From Hephaestia mangrovi (GTDB taxonomy: Bacteria; Pseudomonadota; Alphaproteobacteria; Sphingomonadales; Sphingomonadaceae), in NCBI RefSeq assembly GCF_019880555.1, contig NZ_JAINVU010000009.1, positions 1-64,000 of the forward strand: DNA of 64,000 bases, read 5' to 3'. The translations under genes and the position numbers were made by a program. This document shows positions 36,184 through 47,000 of the stretch, one piece after another (positions within the stretch are counted from its first letter, which is position 1; every line of letters starts with the position of its first letter). Below the pieces are notes generated by a model that had not been told where the DNA came from, did not search any database, and worked only from the letters and a program-made list of their open reading frames with translations.

Positions 36184-37719
36184 ATGGCCAGTGACCCGGT
36201 CGCCACGCTGGATACCGCCCCTGCCCCGGCCCGGCAGCGGCCGATCCGGCTGATCAACTTCCTCGCCTATGGGTCGAACGACTTCCTGGGCGCTGGGTCG
36301 ATGGCGGTCGTCTCCGGCTGGGTGCTGATCTTCTACACCAAATTCTGCGGGCTGAGCGCCGGGCAGGCGGCGACGATCTTTGCGATCGCGCGCATCCTCG
36401 ACGCCTTCACCTCGCCGGTGATCGGCCATCTCTCCGATCATTTCGGCGGCACCTGGCTGGGGCGGACGTTCGGGCGGCGGCGGTTCTTCATCCTTGCGGC
36501 GATCCCGCTGCTGCCGGCCTTCGCGCTGATGTGGCTGCCGGGACAGGCGTTCCTCTATTATCTCGTCACCTACATCCTGTTCGAGATGGTCTATGCGATG
36601 GAGATCATCCCGTTCGAAACGCTCGCCGCCGAGATGTCGACGAGCTATCGCGACAAGACCAAGTTCGCGGGTTTCCGCATCTTCACCGGCCAGATCGCGG
36701 CGATCCTGGCCGGCTTCATGCCGATGTGGATCATCGACTATCTCGGTCGCGACAGCGCCTGGACCTTCTTCTACATGGGCGCGATCTTTGCGGTGCTCTT
36801 CATGGCAACCGCCGGGTTCCTGTACGCCTTCAGCTGGGAGCGGCAGCGCCCGCCGGCTCAGCCGAGTGAAACCGCCGCCGAGCGTGTCGGCATCGTCGAG
36901 ACGTTCACGACGCTTTACCGCAACCTGTTTTCGACCATGCGCATCCGCGCGTTCCGGCTGCACCTCGGCATGTATCTCGGCGGCTATATCAGCCAGGACG
37001 TATTCAACGCCGCCTTCACCTTCTTCGTGATCTTCGCGCTGGCCGGCACCACCGCGATCGCCTCCGGGTTGCTCGGGTGGATGTACGTCGTGCAGCTGGT
37101 CGCCGTCGGCATCGCCATCAACGTCGCGCTGCGCAGTTCGCCGGGACGCGCCTATCGCATCGCCGCGGTGTCGTTCGGCGTCGGCACCGTCATCCTGATC
37201 GCGCAGTGGATGGCCGGCGTGCGCGGCGACAGCTGGATGCTGTGGATCCCGATCGTGTTCGCCGGGCTGGGCCGCGGCGCGCTCAACTACATTCCCTGGG
37301 CGACCTACAATTACATGGCCGATGTCGATGAGATCGTCACCGGGCGGCGGCGCGAGGGCAGCTTCGCCGGCGTGATGACCTTCATCCGCAAGGCGGCGCA
37401 GGCCGCCGCGGTCGCCGGCGTTGGGCTGATCATGGATTGGGGCGGGTTCCAGTCGAAAGCGGCGGTGCAGAGTCCGCAGGCGATCCACGTCGTCGTCTGG
37501 GTGCTCGGCGCGGGCACGCTGGCAGTGCTGGTGTTCGGCATTCTGGTCTCGCTGCGCTTCCGCATCGATCCCGTCACGCACCACATCCTGATGGAAGAGA
37601 TCGAGCATCTGCGCGCCGGTCATACCGAGCCGAGTTCGCCCGAGGCCAAGGCGGTCGCCGAGAACCTGTCGGGCTGGCGGTACGATCAATTGTGGGGCCG
37701 CGCGATGCGCGGAGCATGA
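36184..37719 (+). CDS. MFS transporter, GPH (glycoside-pentoside-hexuronide) type
   Basis: A 511-residue permease with about 12 helices. The N-terminus LINFLAYGSNDFLGAGSMAVVSGW, the loop DAFTSPVIGHLSDHFG and the early segment FETLAAEMSTSYRDKTKFAGFRIF match the GPH sugar:cation symporter family, whose members take up oligosaccharides and uronides. In this position, after GH105, it probably imports unsaturated rhamnogalacturonan disaccharides across the inner membrane (inference). The ATG at 36184 has GAGGAAG upstream; the longer frame begins inside the GH105 gene. Confidence 0.88.
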   Translation: MASDPVATLDTAPAPARQRPIRLINFLAYGSNDFLGAGSMAVVSGWVLIFYTKFCGLSAGQAATIFAIARILDAFTSPVIGHLSDHFGGTWLGRTFGRRRFFILAAIPLLPAFALMWLPGQAFLYYLVTYILFEMVYAMEIIPFETLAAEMSTSYRDKTKFAGFRIFTGQIAAILAGFMPMWIIDYLGRDSAWTFFYMGAIFAVLFMATAGFLYAFSWERQRPPAQPSETAAERVGIVETFTTLYRNLFSTMRIRAFRLHLGMYLGGYISQDVFNAAFTFFVIFALAGTTAIASGLLGWMYVVQLVAVGIAINVALRSSPGRAYRIAAVSFGVGTVILIAQWMAGVRGDSWMLWIPIVFAGLGRGALNYIPWATYNYMADVDEIVTGRRREGSFAGVMTFIRKAAQAAAVAGVGLIMDWGGFQSKAAVQSPQAIHVVVWVLGAGTLAVLVFGILVSLRFRIDPVTHHILMEEIEHLRAGHTEPSSPEAKAVAENLSGWRYDQLWGRAMRGA

Positions 37720-37733
37720 TGAGGAGCGGAACG

Positions 37734-38699
37734 ATGGAGGCAACCCGACGCGGCATCCTAGCCGGCGCGCTCGCCGTGGCGGCGGCACCGGCTCTGGCGG
37801 CAAGTGACGACGATCTAACGATCGAGCGCTTCCCGATCTGGCCGGGTCCACCGCCCGGTCCCCCCGCAACGCCGGTGAAGGACGTGTTCGTCAAGCGCCA
37901 CCCTGACGGGCCGCCCGACGACATCGCCTGGACGCACGTCGCGACTCCCATGCTGACGGCTTTGAAGCCGAAGAACCCCAACGGCGCCGCGATGCTGGTC
38001 GTGCCGGGCGGCGGCTATGTCCGCGTCGCGGTGGGCACGCACGGATCGGATATCGCACGATCGTTCGCCGCGCGCGGCATCACCACGTTCGAATTGCTTT
38101 ATCGCCTGCCCCACGATCATTGGGCGGCGGGGCCCGACGTGTCGCTGCAGGATGCGCAGCGCGCGATGCGCATCATCCGCGCCGGCGCCGGCACGCGCTG
38201 GCACGTCGATCCCCGGCGTGTCGCGATTTCGGGCTATTCGGCCGGCGGCCATCTCGCCGCGCGGACCGCCAGCCGGTCGGCGCTGCAGACCTACCAGCCG
38301 ATCGACGCGATCGACCGACAGTCGGACCGGCCCGACGTCGCCGGGCTGTTCTTCCCGGTGATCACGATGATGGACCAGGGCGTGCACAAACAGTCGCGCG
38401 AGGAGTTGCTGGGCGATCGCCTGCACAATCCGGCCGCGCAGCATCGCTGGTCGGCGCAGCTCGACCTGCCCGCCGACATGCCGCCGACGTTTGTCGCCTG
38501 CAACGCCGACGATCCGGTGGTGCCACCAGAAAACAGCATTCTGATGTTTCAGGCGCTCAACGCGGCGAAGATTCCGACCGAATTGATGATCTTCGAAAAA
38601 GGCGGCCATGGCCCGCCCGCACCGCACAAGGATGGCCGACCGGTGCCCTGGCAGGAACTGTTCATCGCCTTCACCCGCGATCACGGCTGGCCGAGCTGA
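37734..38699 (+). CDS. exported alpha/beta hydrolase (acetylesterase-like)
   Basis: A 321-residue alpha/beta-hydrolase with an Arg-Arg signal peptide (MEATRRGILAGALAVAAAPALA). Features: oxyanion-hole strand AMLVVPGGGYVRVA, nucleophile GYSAGGH, Asp in CNADDPVVPP and His in KGGHGPP. It resembles the BD-FAE/acetylxylan-esterase group that removes acetyl or feruloyl groups from plant polysaccharides. GAGGAGCGG precedes the ATG, 14 bases after the MFS gene, in the same operon. The substrate is assigned only from context. Confidence 0.83.
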   Translation: MEATRRGILAGALAVAAAPALAASDDDLTIERFPIWPGPPPGPPATPVKDVFVKRHPDGPPDDIAWTHVATPMLTALKPKNPNGAAMLVVPGGGYVRVAVGTHGSDIARSFAARGITTFELLYRLPHDHWAAGPDVSLQDAQRAMRIIRAGAGTRWHVDPRRVAISGYSAGGHLAARTASRSALQTYQPIDAIDRQSDRPDVAGLFFPVITMMDQGVHKQSREELLGDRLHNPAAQHRWSAQLDLPADMPPTFVACNADDPVVPPENSILMFQALNAAKIPTELMIFEKGGHGPPAPHKDGRPVPWQELFIAFTRDHGWPS

Positions 38700-38724
38700 C
38701 CAACGACAAAACAGGAGGGGGCAT

Positions 38725-41697
38725 ATGACATCATCGATCACCCGGCGCGCCGCCGCAGTATTGCTGGCGGCGACCAGCCTGACCGCGGCGGCGCCTGCTG
38801 TACCGGCCAAGCCGGTCACACACCGCGTCACGTTCGATCATTATTCGCTGATGATCGACGGCAAGCCGACGATGATCTGGTCGGGCGAGTTCCATCCCTT
38901 CCGCCTGCCCTCGCCCGATCTGTGGAGCGACGTGTTGCAGAAGATGAAGGCGAGCGGGTTCAACGCGGTGTCGCTCTATTTTGACTGGGGCTATCACACG
39001 TGGAAATCGGGCGAGTACGACTTCACCGGCATCCGCGACATCGATCGTCTGCTCGACATGGCGGCCGAGGAGCATCTCTACGTCATCACCCGTGCGGGGC
39101 CGTATGTGAACGCCGAGCTGTCGCGCGGCGGCTTCCCCGGCTGGCTGGTCAACCAGAAGGCGAAAGCGCGCACCGACGATCCCGAATATATGGCGGCCGC
39201 CGATCAATGGCTGAGCCGCGTCAACCGGATCATCGCGCGGCACCAGCTCGACAATGGGGGCGGGACGGTGATCCTGCACCAGATCGAAAACGAATTGAGC
39301 GCGACCGCGCCGACGCAGCAGCGCTACATGCAGCATCTCTACGACGAGGCGCGCGCGGACGGCATCACCGTGCCGATCTTCCACAACGATGCCGGCCGCC
39401 ACGGCCGGTGGGTGCCAGCGTCGAGTGACGTGCCGGGCACGGTCAAAGGGCCGAACGACCTCTACGCTTTCGACGGCTATCCCGGCGGCGTCTGCTCGGT
39501 GCACAACCAGCCGGCGAAGGGCAGCCCGGCGCCCGACTGGGGCATGTACGGCGCGGGCGGCGCCGATGGCGGCGCCAGCGCCTCGCCGCATACGCCGGGG
39601 TTTGCCGCCGAGTTCGGCGGCGGCTGGTTCGATTACTGGGGATCGAACGGCATGTATCCGTGCAACGCGATCCAGCGCGGCAACGGCTATCAGCGCGTCT
39701 TCTACGGCACCAATATCGCCAACGGCATCGCCATCCAGAATTTCTACATGACCTATGGCGGGACCAGCTGGGGCTGGCTGCCCGCGCCCGTGGTCTACGC
39801 CTCCTACGATTACGGCGCCGCGATCGACGAGGCGCGCGCCCTGCGGCCTAAGGCGCTCGAGCTCAAGCAGCTCGGCGAATTCGTGCAGGCGGTGCCCGAT
39901 CTTGCGCGGCTGGAGAAGGCGCCGCCGGTAGCCGTCTCCAGCGATCGCGTGCAGGTCTATCACGACCAGAACCCCGATACGCACGCGCAACTGCTGTTCG
40001 TCGTGCACAAGCCGTCCAATGCGCGCACCGACGACCGTTTCACCGTCACCGCCGATTTGCCCGATGGCCGCTACAGCTTCCCGATGCAGTTGAACGGGCA
40101 AGACGCCAAGCTGCTGCTCGCCAGCACCGATATCGCGCGGCAGCATCTGGTCTATTCGACGTCCGAGCTGCAGACGGTGCTGCGCCATGGTGACGAAGAT
40201 ATCGCCTTGTTCTACGGCCGCGCTGGTGAACCCGGCCAGACCGTGCTGCGCTATGCCAGCGCGCCCAGGGTCGAGGTGCTGGCCGGATCGGTACAGTCGC
40301 GCTGGGATGCCGCGCACCACGACCTCCGCCTCGATTACGCCCATGACGGACTGGCGCGCGTGCGGATCAGCGGCGGCGGGCGGGCATCGCTGTTGCTGCT
40401 GATCGGCGACGAACATGCTGCGCAGCAATTCTTCCGCCAGGACGAGGTGCTCGACCATGGCCCGTGGCTCGTCCGCCATGCCACAGTGTCGGGCAGCACG
40501 CTGGCGATGACCGGCGACACCAAGGCGGCCGAACCGCTCGAGGTGTGGGCTCCGGCGCAGGTTACCAGCGTTACCTGGAACGGCACGCCGGTCGCGACGC
40601 GCCGCAGCGCGAGCGGCAGCCTGATCGCCACCGCGCCGCTCGCCGGGCCGCAACCGATCGTGCTGCCTGACCTCACCCGCGCGACGTGGCGCTATCACGC
40701 GGGGTCGCCCGAGGCGCAGCCCGGCTTCGACGACAGCGACTGGATCAAGGCCGATGGCGCGCCCGACCGCTCGACGATCCGCCCGCCGACCGGCGAGCCG
40801 ACGCTGCAGATGGACGCCTATGGCTTTCACGATGGCGACGTGTGGTATCGCGGGCGCTTCCAAGGGAGTGCCGACGCGCAGCAGATCGCGCTGCATTATG
40901 GCGCTGGCGGTGCCGGCATGCTGCAACTGTGGCTCGACGGCCGGTTCGTCGGTGAGCAGGAGCTGCCCGCCGGGCTCGCCCGCCCGATCACGGTCGGTAT
41001 GGCCGATTTCGACCTGCCCGATGCTGCGCAGCAATCGGGCACGCACGTGCTGTCGGTGATGATCCGGCCCGACGGCCATAATTGGGACCTGGAAACCGAC
41101 GACGCGCACAAGGAACCGCGCGGGCTGATCTCCGCCTCGCTGTCGCGCCCCGGCGGCGACAGCTTCGCGGTGCCGATCGACTGGAAGATTCAGGGCCGCC
41201 AGGGCGGCGAGACGCTGGTCGATCGGGCGCGCGGGCCGCTCAACAACGGCGGGCTTTATGGCGAACGGGTCGGCTGGTCGTTGCCGGGGTTCGACGACAG
41301 CCGCTGGCAGCGCGTCGAGGTGCCCACCACGATGCCGTTCGCCGGCACCGCCTGGTATCGCACGCGCTTCACGCTCGACGTGCCGAAAAGCGACGACGCG
41401 ACGATCGGCGTCCAGATCGGCGACCCGACGACGCCGCGATCGCCGCGTCGCTATCGCGTGCTGATCTTTGTCAACGGCTGGAACATGGGCCAGTTCATTG
41501 CCAATGTCGGGCCGCAGCGCGTGTTCCCGATCCCGCCGGGCATCATGAACAACCACGGCGCCAACACGCTGGCGCTGGCGGTGACCGGCGACGGCAAGCC
41601 GGGCGATGCGCTGGAGGCGGTCAAGCTGGTGACGATGTACCACGTGCGCGGCGGCGTGCCGGTGGAGATGGTCGAGGCGCCCGACCAGGCGAATTGA
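38725..41697 (+). CDS. GH35 beta-galactosidase
   Basis: A 990-residue exported beta-galactosidase of the large, multidomain type. The signal peptide is TRRAAAVLLAATSLTAAAPAVPA. The TIM-barrel has IWSGEFHPFRLPSPDLW at the start, the acid/base Glu in ILHQIENELSA, and the nucleophile Glu in GFAAEFGGGWFDYWG. It is followed by BetaGal_dom2-like beta domains and two jelly-roll modules (WRYHAGSPEAQPGFDDSDW; VGWSLPGFDDSRWQRVEV). It would trim galactan side chains of rhamnogalacturonan-I. AGGAGGGG precedes the ATG at 38725. Last gene of the plus-strand operon, convergent with the PL11 gene. Confidence 0.92.
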   Translation: MTSSITRRAAAVLLAATSLTAAAPAVPAKPVTHRVTFDHYSLMIDGKPTMIWSGEFHPFRLPSPDLWSDVLQKMKASGFNAVSLYFDWGYHTWKSGEYDFTGIRDIDRLLDMAAEEHLYVITRAGPYVNAELSRGGFPGWLVNQKAKARTDDPEYMAAADQWLSRVNRIIARHQLDNGGGTVILHQIENELSATAPTQQRYMQHLYDEARADGITVPIFHNDAGRHGRWVPASSDVPGTVKGPNDLYAFDGYPGGVCSVHNQPAKGSPAPDWGMYGAGGADGGASASPHTPGFAAEFGGGWFDYWGSNGMYPCNAIQRGNGYQRVFYGTNIANGIAIQNFYMTYGGTSWGWLPAPVVYASYDYGAAIDEARALRPKALELKQLGEFVQAVPDLARLEKAPPVAVSSDRVQVYHDQNPDTHAQLLFVVHKPSNARTDDRFTVTADLPDGRYSFPMQLNGQDAKLLLASTDIARQHLVYSTSELQTVLRHGDEDIALFYGRAGEPGQTVLRYASAPRVEVLAGSVQSRWDAAHHDLRLDYAHDGLARVRISGGGRASLLLLIGDEHAAQQFFRQDEVLDHGPWLVRHATVSGSTLAMTGDTKAAEPLEVWAPAQVTSVTWNGTPVATRRSASGSLIATAPLAGPQPIVLPDLTRATWRYHAGSPEAQPGFDDSDWIKADGAPDRSTIRPPTGEPTLQMDAYGFHDGDVWYRGRFQGSADAQQIALHYGAGGAGMLQLWLDGRFVGEQELPAGLARPITVGMADFDLPDAAQQSGTHVLSVMIRPDGHNWDLETDDAHKEPRGLISASLSRPGGDSFAVPIDWKIQGRQGGETLVDRARGPLNNGGLYGERVGWSLPGFDDSRWQRVEVPTTMPFAGTAWYRTRFTLDVPKSDDATIGVQIGDPTTPRSPRRYRVLIFVNGWNMGQFIANVGPQRVFPIPPGIMNNHGANTLALAVTGDGKPGDALEAVKLVTMYHVRGGVPVEMVEAPDQAN

Positions 41698-41745
41698 GGG
41701 CGGGCGGCGGCGCCCGAACGGCAGCGCCACCCCGCTCTCAGATCG

Positions 41746-43671
41746 TCATTGCGCCTGCTCCGACGCGGTTCGCTCGCCCAGATAAAAGCTCACGTGCGGC
41801 GGCTGGTTGTAGGCGACGTTCTGCCATGCCACGCCCTCGCGATAGACCGGATCCTGCATCAGCGTGACGAAGCGATGCGTCGTCGGGATCGGGGTGGTGT
41901 AGATGCGCAGTTCGCGATTGTCGGCGGTTCGCCAGATCACCTCTTCGCGCCAGTCACCCAGAATATCCGCCTGCAAGGCCGGATTGGCCTTGGTGCCGTT
42001 GTTCGACGCGATATCGTCGGGGTGCAGGATCGGATCGGCGATGCCCTTGTGCCAATCCCATTTGTAGATCGTCGTCCCATCGAGCAATTCACGCAGCAGA
42101 TCGCCGTCCCACCAGATCGCAAAATTGGTCTGGCGCGGCGCCGGCCCGATCGCGTTGCCATGGACATCGAACAGGTCGCGCGAATTGGCGCCCCATAGTT
42201 CATCGCCGACGTAGCGCGGATCGATATCGGCGGCGAGGCCGCGGCCGGCGTCGCGGGTGGCCGGTTTGGTCCAGAGAATCTCCCCGGTCCGCGCGTCGAG
42301 CAGCGCCGAGCCGATATGGCCGTTGCGATCGACCTCTTCGTGCACCCCCCATTTCTCGAAGCCCGGCCGGTTGGGATCGAGGTCCGACACGTGCATGGCA
42401 TCGCCATGATAGAGCGGGTCGGTCCATAGCCCCTTGCCGTCGTCATCGACGGCCATTGACCCGTAGATCACTTCGTCGCGGCCGTCGTGATCGACGTCGG
42501 CGATGCTCAGCTGGTGGTTTCCGCGGCCGCCATAATTTTCGTTGCCGGGCTTGGCGCTGTCGAACAGCCAGCGTTCAGTGAGTTTGCCGTGGCGATAGTC
42601 CCAGGCGGCTACCGCCGTCCGTGCATAATAGCCGCGACCGAAGATCATGCTCGGATGCTGCCCGTCGAGATAGGCGACGCCGGCGAGGAAGCGGTCCGAG
42701 CGATTGGCGTAACCGTCCCCCCAGCTCTTTGCGAGTTGCTCGGGCGTCGGGTTGCCGCCGGGATAGCGCGGCGGATCGTAAGGTGCCGTGGCCAGTGCTG
42801 CGCCAGTGCGGCCGTCGAACACGGTGAGATATTCGGGGCCGTTGACGATCCGGCCCTGCATTGGCGCGACCATCGTGCCGTCGGCAAGCACACGCGCGCC
42901 GGTATGGTCGCGCTGCGGCACCGCACCGTCTTTGCTGCGCCAGTCGGCGTGAGCGTCGCCGATCACCTTGCCGGTGCCGTCGATCGTGCCGTCGGCGGTC
43001 TTCATCGCCACCTCGGCGCGGCCATCGCCGTCGAAATCGTAAACGAGGAATTGGGTATAGTGCGCGCCGGCGCGGATGTTACGGCCAAGATCGATCCGCC
43101 ACAGCCGCTTCCCCGTCAGCGTATAGGCGTCGATATAGACGTCGCCCGTATAACCTGTCTGACTATTGTCGTGGCTGTTGGTCGGATCCCATTTGAGGAT
43201 AATCTCGTAGCGGCCGTCTCCATCGACGTCGCCGACGCTCGCATCGTTGGCGGTGTAGCTGTAATGATCGCCCGCCGGCGTCACGCCATCGGCGGGCGGT
43301 GACAGCGGGATCGACAGATAGCCTTTGGCCCAGACCGCGACCGGCGCCGAACGCTCTCCATCGCCCTTGGCGCCAACCATTGCAACGCTGTAGCGCGATC
43401 GCGCCGTGCCTTTCGGATCGAGCAAGCTGGTCGCCCCGGCCAGGGGACGGGTATTGATCCGGGTGCCGTCCCGGAAGACGTCGAATCGTGCATTTGCCGA
43501 ATCGCTGTCCAGCAGGCGCCAACTCACGAAAACACCCCCGGCCTGCCCCGGCACCGCGACCACGCCGCGATCGAGATGCTCCATTTCGCGGCCGCTCGCC
43601 GCCGATGGAAGCGCGGCTAGAGCCAAAGGCAAGAGCGTAAAATACAGGCAATTAAGACGTGTTCGAGCCAT
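41746..43671 (-). CDS. rhamnogalacturonan lyase, PL11 family
   Basis: A 641-residue exported beta-propeller lyase that cleaves the rhamnose-galacturonate backbone of rhamnogalacturonan-I by beta-elimination. After the signal peptide (MARTRLNCLYFTLLPLALAAL) comes a fibronectin-like region (VFVSWRLLDSDSANARFDVFR), then the propeller with repeated calcium-binding loops such as DVDGDGRYEI, DFDGDGRAEVAMK and DVDHDGRDEVIYG, and the C-terminal ILGDWREEVIW, as in YesW/YesX. The ATG at 43671 follows GAGAGGGG; an upstream in-frame TTG was rejected. Transcribed toward the GH35 gene, with an operator candidate 44 bases upstream. Confidence 0.93.
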   Translation of the reverse strand: MARTRLNCLYFTLLPLALAALPSAASGREMEHLDRGVVAVPGQAGGVFVSWRLLDSDSANARFDVFRDGTRINTRPLAGATSLLDPKGTARSRYSVAMVGAKGDGERSAPVAVWAKGYLSIPLSPPADGVTPAGDHYSYTANDASVGDVDGDGRYEIILKWDPTNSHDNSQTGYTGDVYIDAYTLTGKRLWRIDLGRNIRAGAHYTQFLVYDFDGDGRAEVAMKTADGTIDGTGKVIGDAHADWRSKDGAVPQRDHTGARVLADGTMVAPMQGRIVNGPEYLTVFDGRTGAALATAPYDPPRYPGGNPTPEQLAKSWGDGYANRSDRFLAGVAYLDGQHPSMIFGRGYYARTAVAAWDYRHGKLTERWLFDSAKPGNENYGGRGNHQLSIADVDHDGRDEVIYGSMAVDDDGKGLWTDPLYHGDAMHVSDLDPNRPGFEKWGVHEEVDRNGHIGSALLDARTGEILWTKPATRDAGRGLAADIDPRYVGDELWGANSRDLFDVHGNAIGPAPRQTNFAIWWDGDLLRELLDGTTIYKWDWHKGIADPILHPDDIASNNGTKANPALQADILGDWREEVIWRTADNRELRIYTTPIPTTHRFVTLMQDPVYREGVAWQNVAYNQPPHVSFYLGERTASEQAQ

Positions 43672-43714
43672 TCCGGCATCCCCTCTCAAGCGACCGTTCC
43701 CGGCCGGTGTGTTT

Positions 43715-43731
43715 ATCCCATCAATTATGAT
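43715..43731. promoter_or_regulatory. 17-bp palindromic operator candidate, copy 4 (weak)
   Basis: ATCCCAT-CAA-TTATGAT, upstream of the PL11 gene. Only the ATCCCAT half matches well, mirroring ATGGGAT of copy 6. Confidence 0.35.
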
Positions 43732-44028
43732 TGCGTTTCACAATTTGGCAATGTAGTCTTTTTTTATGAATTGTCTGATCGTTCGCAAAGGGGAGCGATC
43801 ACGGTCGCCGCTAACCGGCGAACAACCACGACGGGCAACAGCCTGCGAGACAAAAGGGGAAGGGATGCACCGGCCAGATAGAAGCGTCAGCTAATCAGCA
43901 TTGCCGCACGAGCGGCCCGACGGGGCGCGCACAACAACCGCCCGAATATATCGAATAAGCGAGCACAACGGCGATCGAGGGGGTCTCGACGACGACCGGA
44001 TGCGCTCGTCCAGGAGAGGAGAAAAATC
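43732..44028. other. long leader before the third TonB receptor
   Basis: About 300 bases with no recognisable gene. An AT-rich patch at 43741-43775, including a run of seven T, is the likely promoter area. The last 30 bases hold the GAGAGGAG ribosome site of the receptor gene. No convincing copy of the 17-bp palindrome is present apart from the weak one nearer PL11. Confidence 0.4.
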
Positions 44029-47000
44029 ATGAACGCTTCGCGCGAACGAAGCCCGCGTACATTCACGACGACGTCTTGGCTTGCCATGGCGATCGCCTGT
44101 TCGATCGCAACGCCGGCATTGGCCGCCGCGCCGCAGAACGGGGCGTCGTCGGCGACGGACAGCACAGCACCGACCCAAACGCAGACCGATCGCGAAGACG
44201 CGCGTCGTACAGCACAGTCTCGCAACCAGGCCGCGGCTCAATCAACCGACGCAACGGCCGGCGGCACGGGAGGCGACATTCTCGTCGTCGGCACACGCGC
44301 GTCACTCCGCTCGGCCATCTCGCGCAAGAAGAACGCGAATACCGTCGTCGATTCGATCGTTGCCGATGATATCGCCAGCTTCCCCGACAAGAACGTCGGC
44401 GATGCGCTCGCCCGGATCACGGGCGTGCAGCTCAGCCGCGACTTCGGCGAGGGCACGCAGATTTCGATCCGCGGCGTCGAGCCCGATCTCAACCGCATCG
44501 AGGTCAATGGCGTCAGCATGCTCGGCGGCAACACCGACGGCAGCCGCTCGGGCGACTTCCGCGACCTGGCCGCCGAACTCGTCAAGTCGATCGACGTGTA
44601 CAAGGGCTATGCGGTCGACATCACCGAAGGCGGCATCGGCGGCACCGTGCGCGTCGAGACGCGGCGACCGCTGGAATTGAAGGCGCCGATCGTCAGCCTC
44701 GTCGCGTCCGAACAATATCTCGAACTGACCAAGAGCTGGAAGCCGCGCGGCACGCTGGTCGTCGGCACGCCGCACCTGTTCGGCAGCAGCCGGCTCGGCG
44801 TCCTCGCCAACATCACTTACGACAACGTCGACACGCGGCAGGATTACATCAGCAACACCAACTGGAAACAGCTCGCCGATTTCGACCATTCCGACCAGAA
44901 GACCGTCGCCAACCCGGATTATGCGAACTACGACACCTATGCGAGCTGCGCGACGGTTTCGGGTTCGTCCAACCGGCTCGATTGCGAACGCCAGTTCTTC
45001 GACTGGGCACCGACGGTGCCGCGCTATCGGAGCTGGATTCGCCACGACAAGCGCATCTCGGCCGATCTTCAGTTGCAATATGAAGTCGCGCACAATTTCC
45101 GCGCGCATGTCGAGGCGCAGCTCAACTTCCGTAACCAGGAACTGAACGACAACAATTATTCGATCGACCTCGGGCGCTACCAGCGCTTCCAGCTCGATCC
45201 GGCGATCGGCAACCTGCAGCCGCAGGTCGCGCTCGATTCAGCGACGGTCAACGCCAACCATGTCGTCACCAGCCTGACGACGGCGCTCAATTCGGTGAAC
45301 ATCGGGACCGATGCCGCGCCGAATTACAGCGGTGCCGATGGAATCATCGGGGTGCAGGCCCGCGATTTCAGCTACGATCAGAATTCGCAATATTATCAGA
45401 CCGGCTTCGATTGGACGTTGGGCGGCCTCAATCTCAAGGGCCTTGCGTCGCACTCGATCGCGACGACCAGTGGCAACACCAACTCCTATGCATTTTCGAC
45501 CAGTGTCGCGGGCTTGACGATCGACCGGCAGAATGCGCTGGGAACCCCATCCTTCGTTTTCCCGGGCTCGTTCGACCCCGCCGACCCCAATTCCTATTCG
45601 CATTTCGATCAGGTCGGCGCTGACGGCCAGCCGCTGATCCAATCTGGCCCGACGCTGCAATACCGCCCGACCTGGGGCAGGAGCACCGAAAACCAGCTCA
45701 AGCTCGACGCCGATTGGGATACCGGCGCGTCGTTCGTCAACCGCATCGAATATGGCGGCCAATTCCGCTGGTCGAGCTTCAAGGCCTATAACGGCGGCGG
45801 CACGCGGCTGCTCGATCCAACGACGATGACCTATCAGGACAGCGCCAACCAGAATATCTATACGGTCATCACCGATACACCGCCGGCCAATCCGGCGGCC
45901 AATACCGTCTATCTGACGTCGGATCAGTATCAGCAGCTCTTGTCACAAACGACCGGCACGATCCCGGGCGCGCCGCTGTTCTCCACGCTGCGCAACGCAC
46001 CGTCGGACGCGCCGTCGGAGCTTGCCATTCCGAAGTTCAATTCTGACGTCCTCGGACAATATTACGATCTGTCCAATTTCAATCATAACCTGCTGTTCCA
46101 GGCCAATGGTTTGCCGCAGATCCCGAGTTACAAGATCGATGAGACGATCGCCGACGGCTATCTCATGGCGGATTATGATTTCCACCTCTTCGGCATGCCC
46201 GTCACCGGCAATTTCGGCGTGCGCTACGCATATACCAAGGACGCGGGCACCGGCACTTACAAACGCACCGAAATTCGCATCAAGCCTGGCAGCGGCGGCG
46301 GCACCGAAACCGTCACGGTAGGCGCGGATTCGGCCTCGATCTCGCATAGCTACACCGACATTCTGCCCGCGGTGAACGCCAATCTGGGCATCACGCGGAC
46401 ACTGTTCCTGCGCGCGAATTACGCCAAGAATCTCGCGCGGCCGAAGCCAAGCGATCTGGTGCCCAACATCAATTGTACCTACGACACGGTCGACGTCACC
46501 GACGAGACGGTCTGCTCGGCCGGCAATCCCGATCTGAAGCCATATCGCGCGGATCAATGGGAAGTGAACCTCGCCTGGTATCCCAACCGCGATACGATGG
46601 TCAGCATCGGCTATTACAAGAAATACGAGAGCAGCTTCATCGTTCCCAACGTGACGCGGGATAATGTCGACCTGTTCCACGACGGCAATACCTTCACGGT
46701 GCGGCAGTCGGTCAACGGGCACGGCGCGAAGCTCGACGGTATCGAGATCAGCGGCCAGACGGTGTTCTCGTTCCTGCCGCGGCCGTTCGACGGTTTCGGC
46801 GTGCAGGCCAATTTCACCTATGCCCGCGCGATCGAGACGAACCTGACCAATGATGCGACCAACGTCGCATTGAATGATTATCCGGGCCTGTCGAAATACA
46901 CCTACAATGCCAGCATCTTCTATGACAAAGGCTGGCTCAACGCGAAGCTGGCCTATAATTATCGATCGAGCTGGCTGGTCGTCGTTAGCGACAAAAACAA

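Noticed and set aside
35977..37869. 630-codon antisense open frame across GH105 and MFS genes
   Set aside because: It spans two well supported plus-strand genes and has a biased His/Arg/Asp-rich composition without domains.
38731..41730. 999-codon open frame antisense to the GH35 gene
   Set aside because: Long antisense frames are expected in GC-rich coding DNA. The plus strand has a signal peptide, both catalytic Glu motifs and correct gene spacing.
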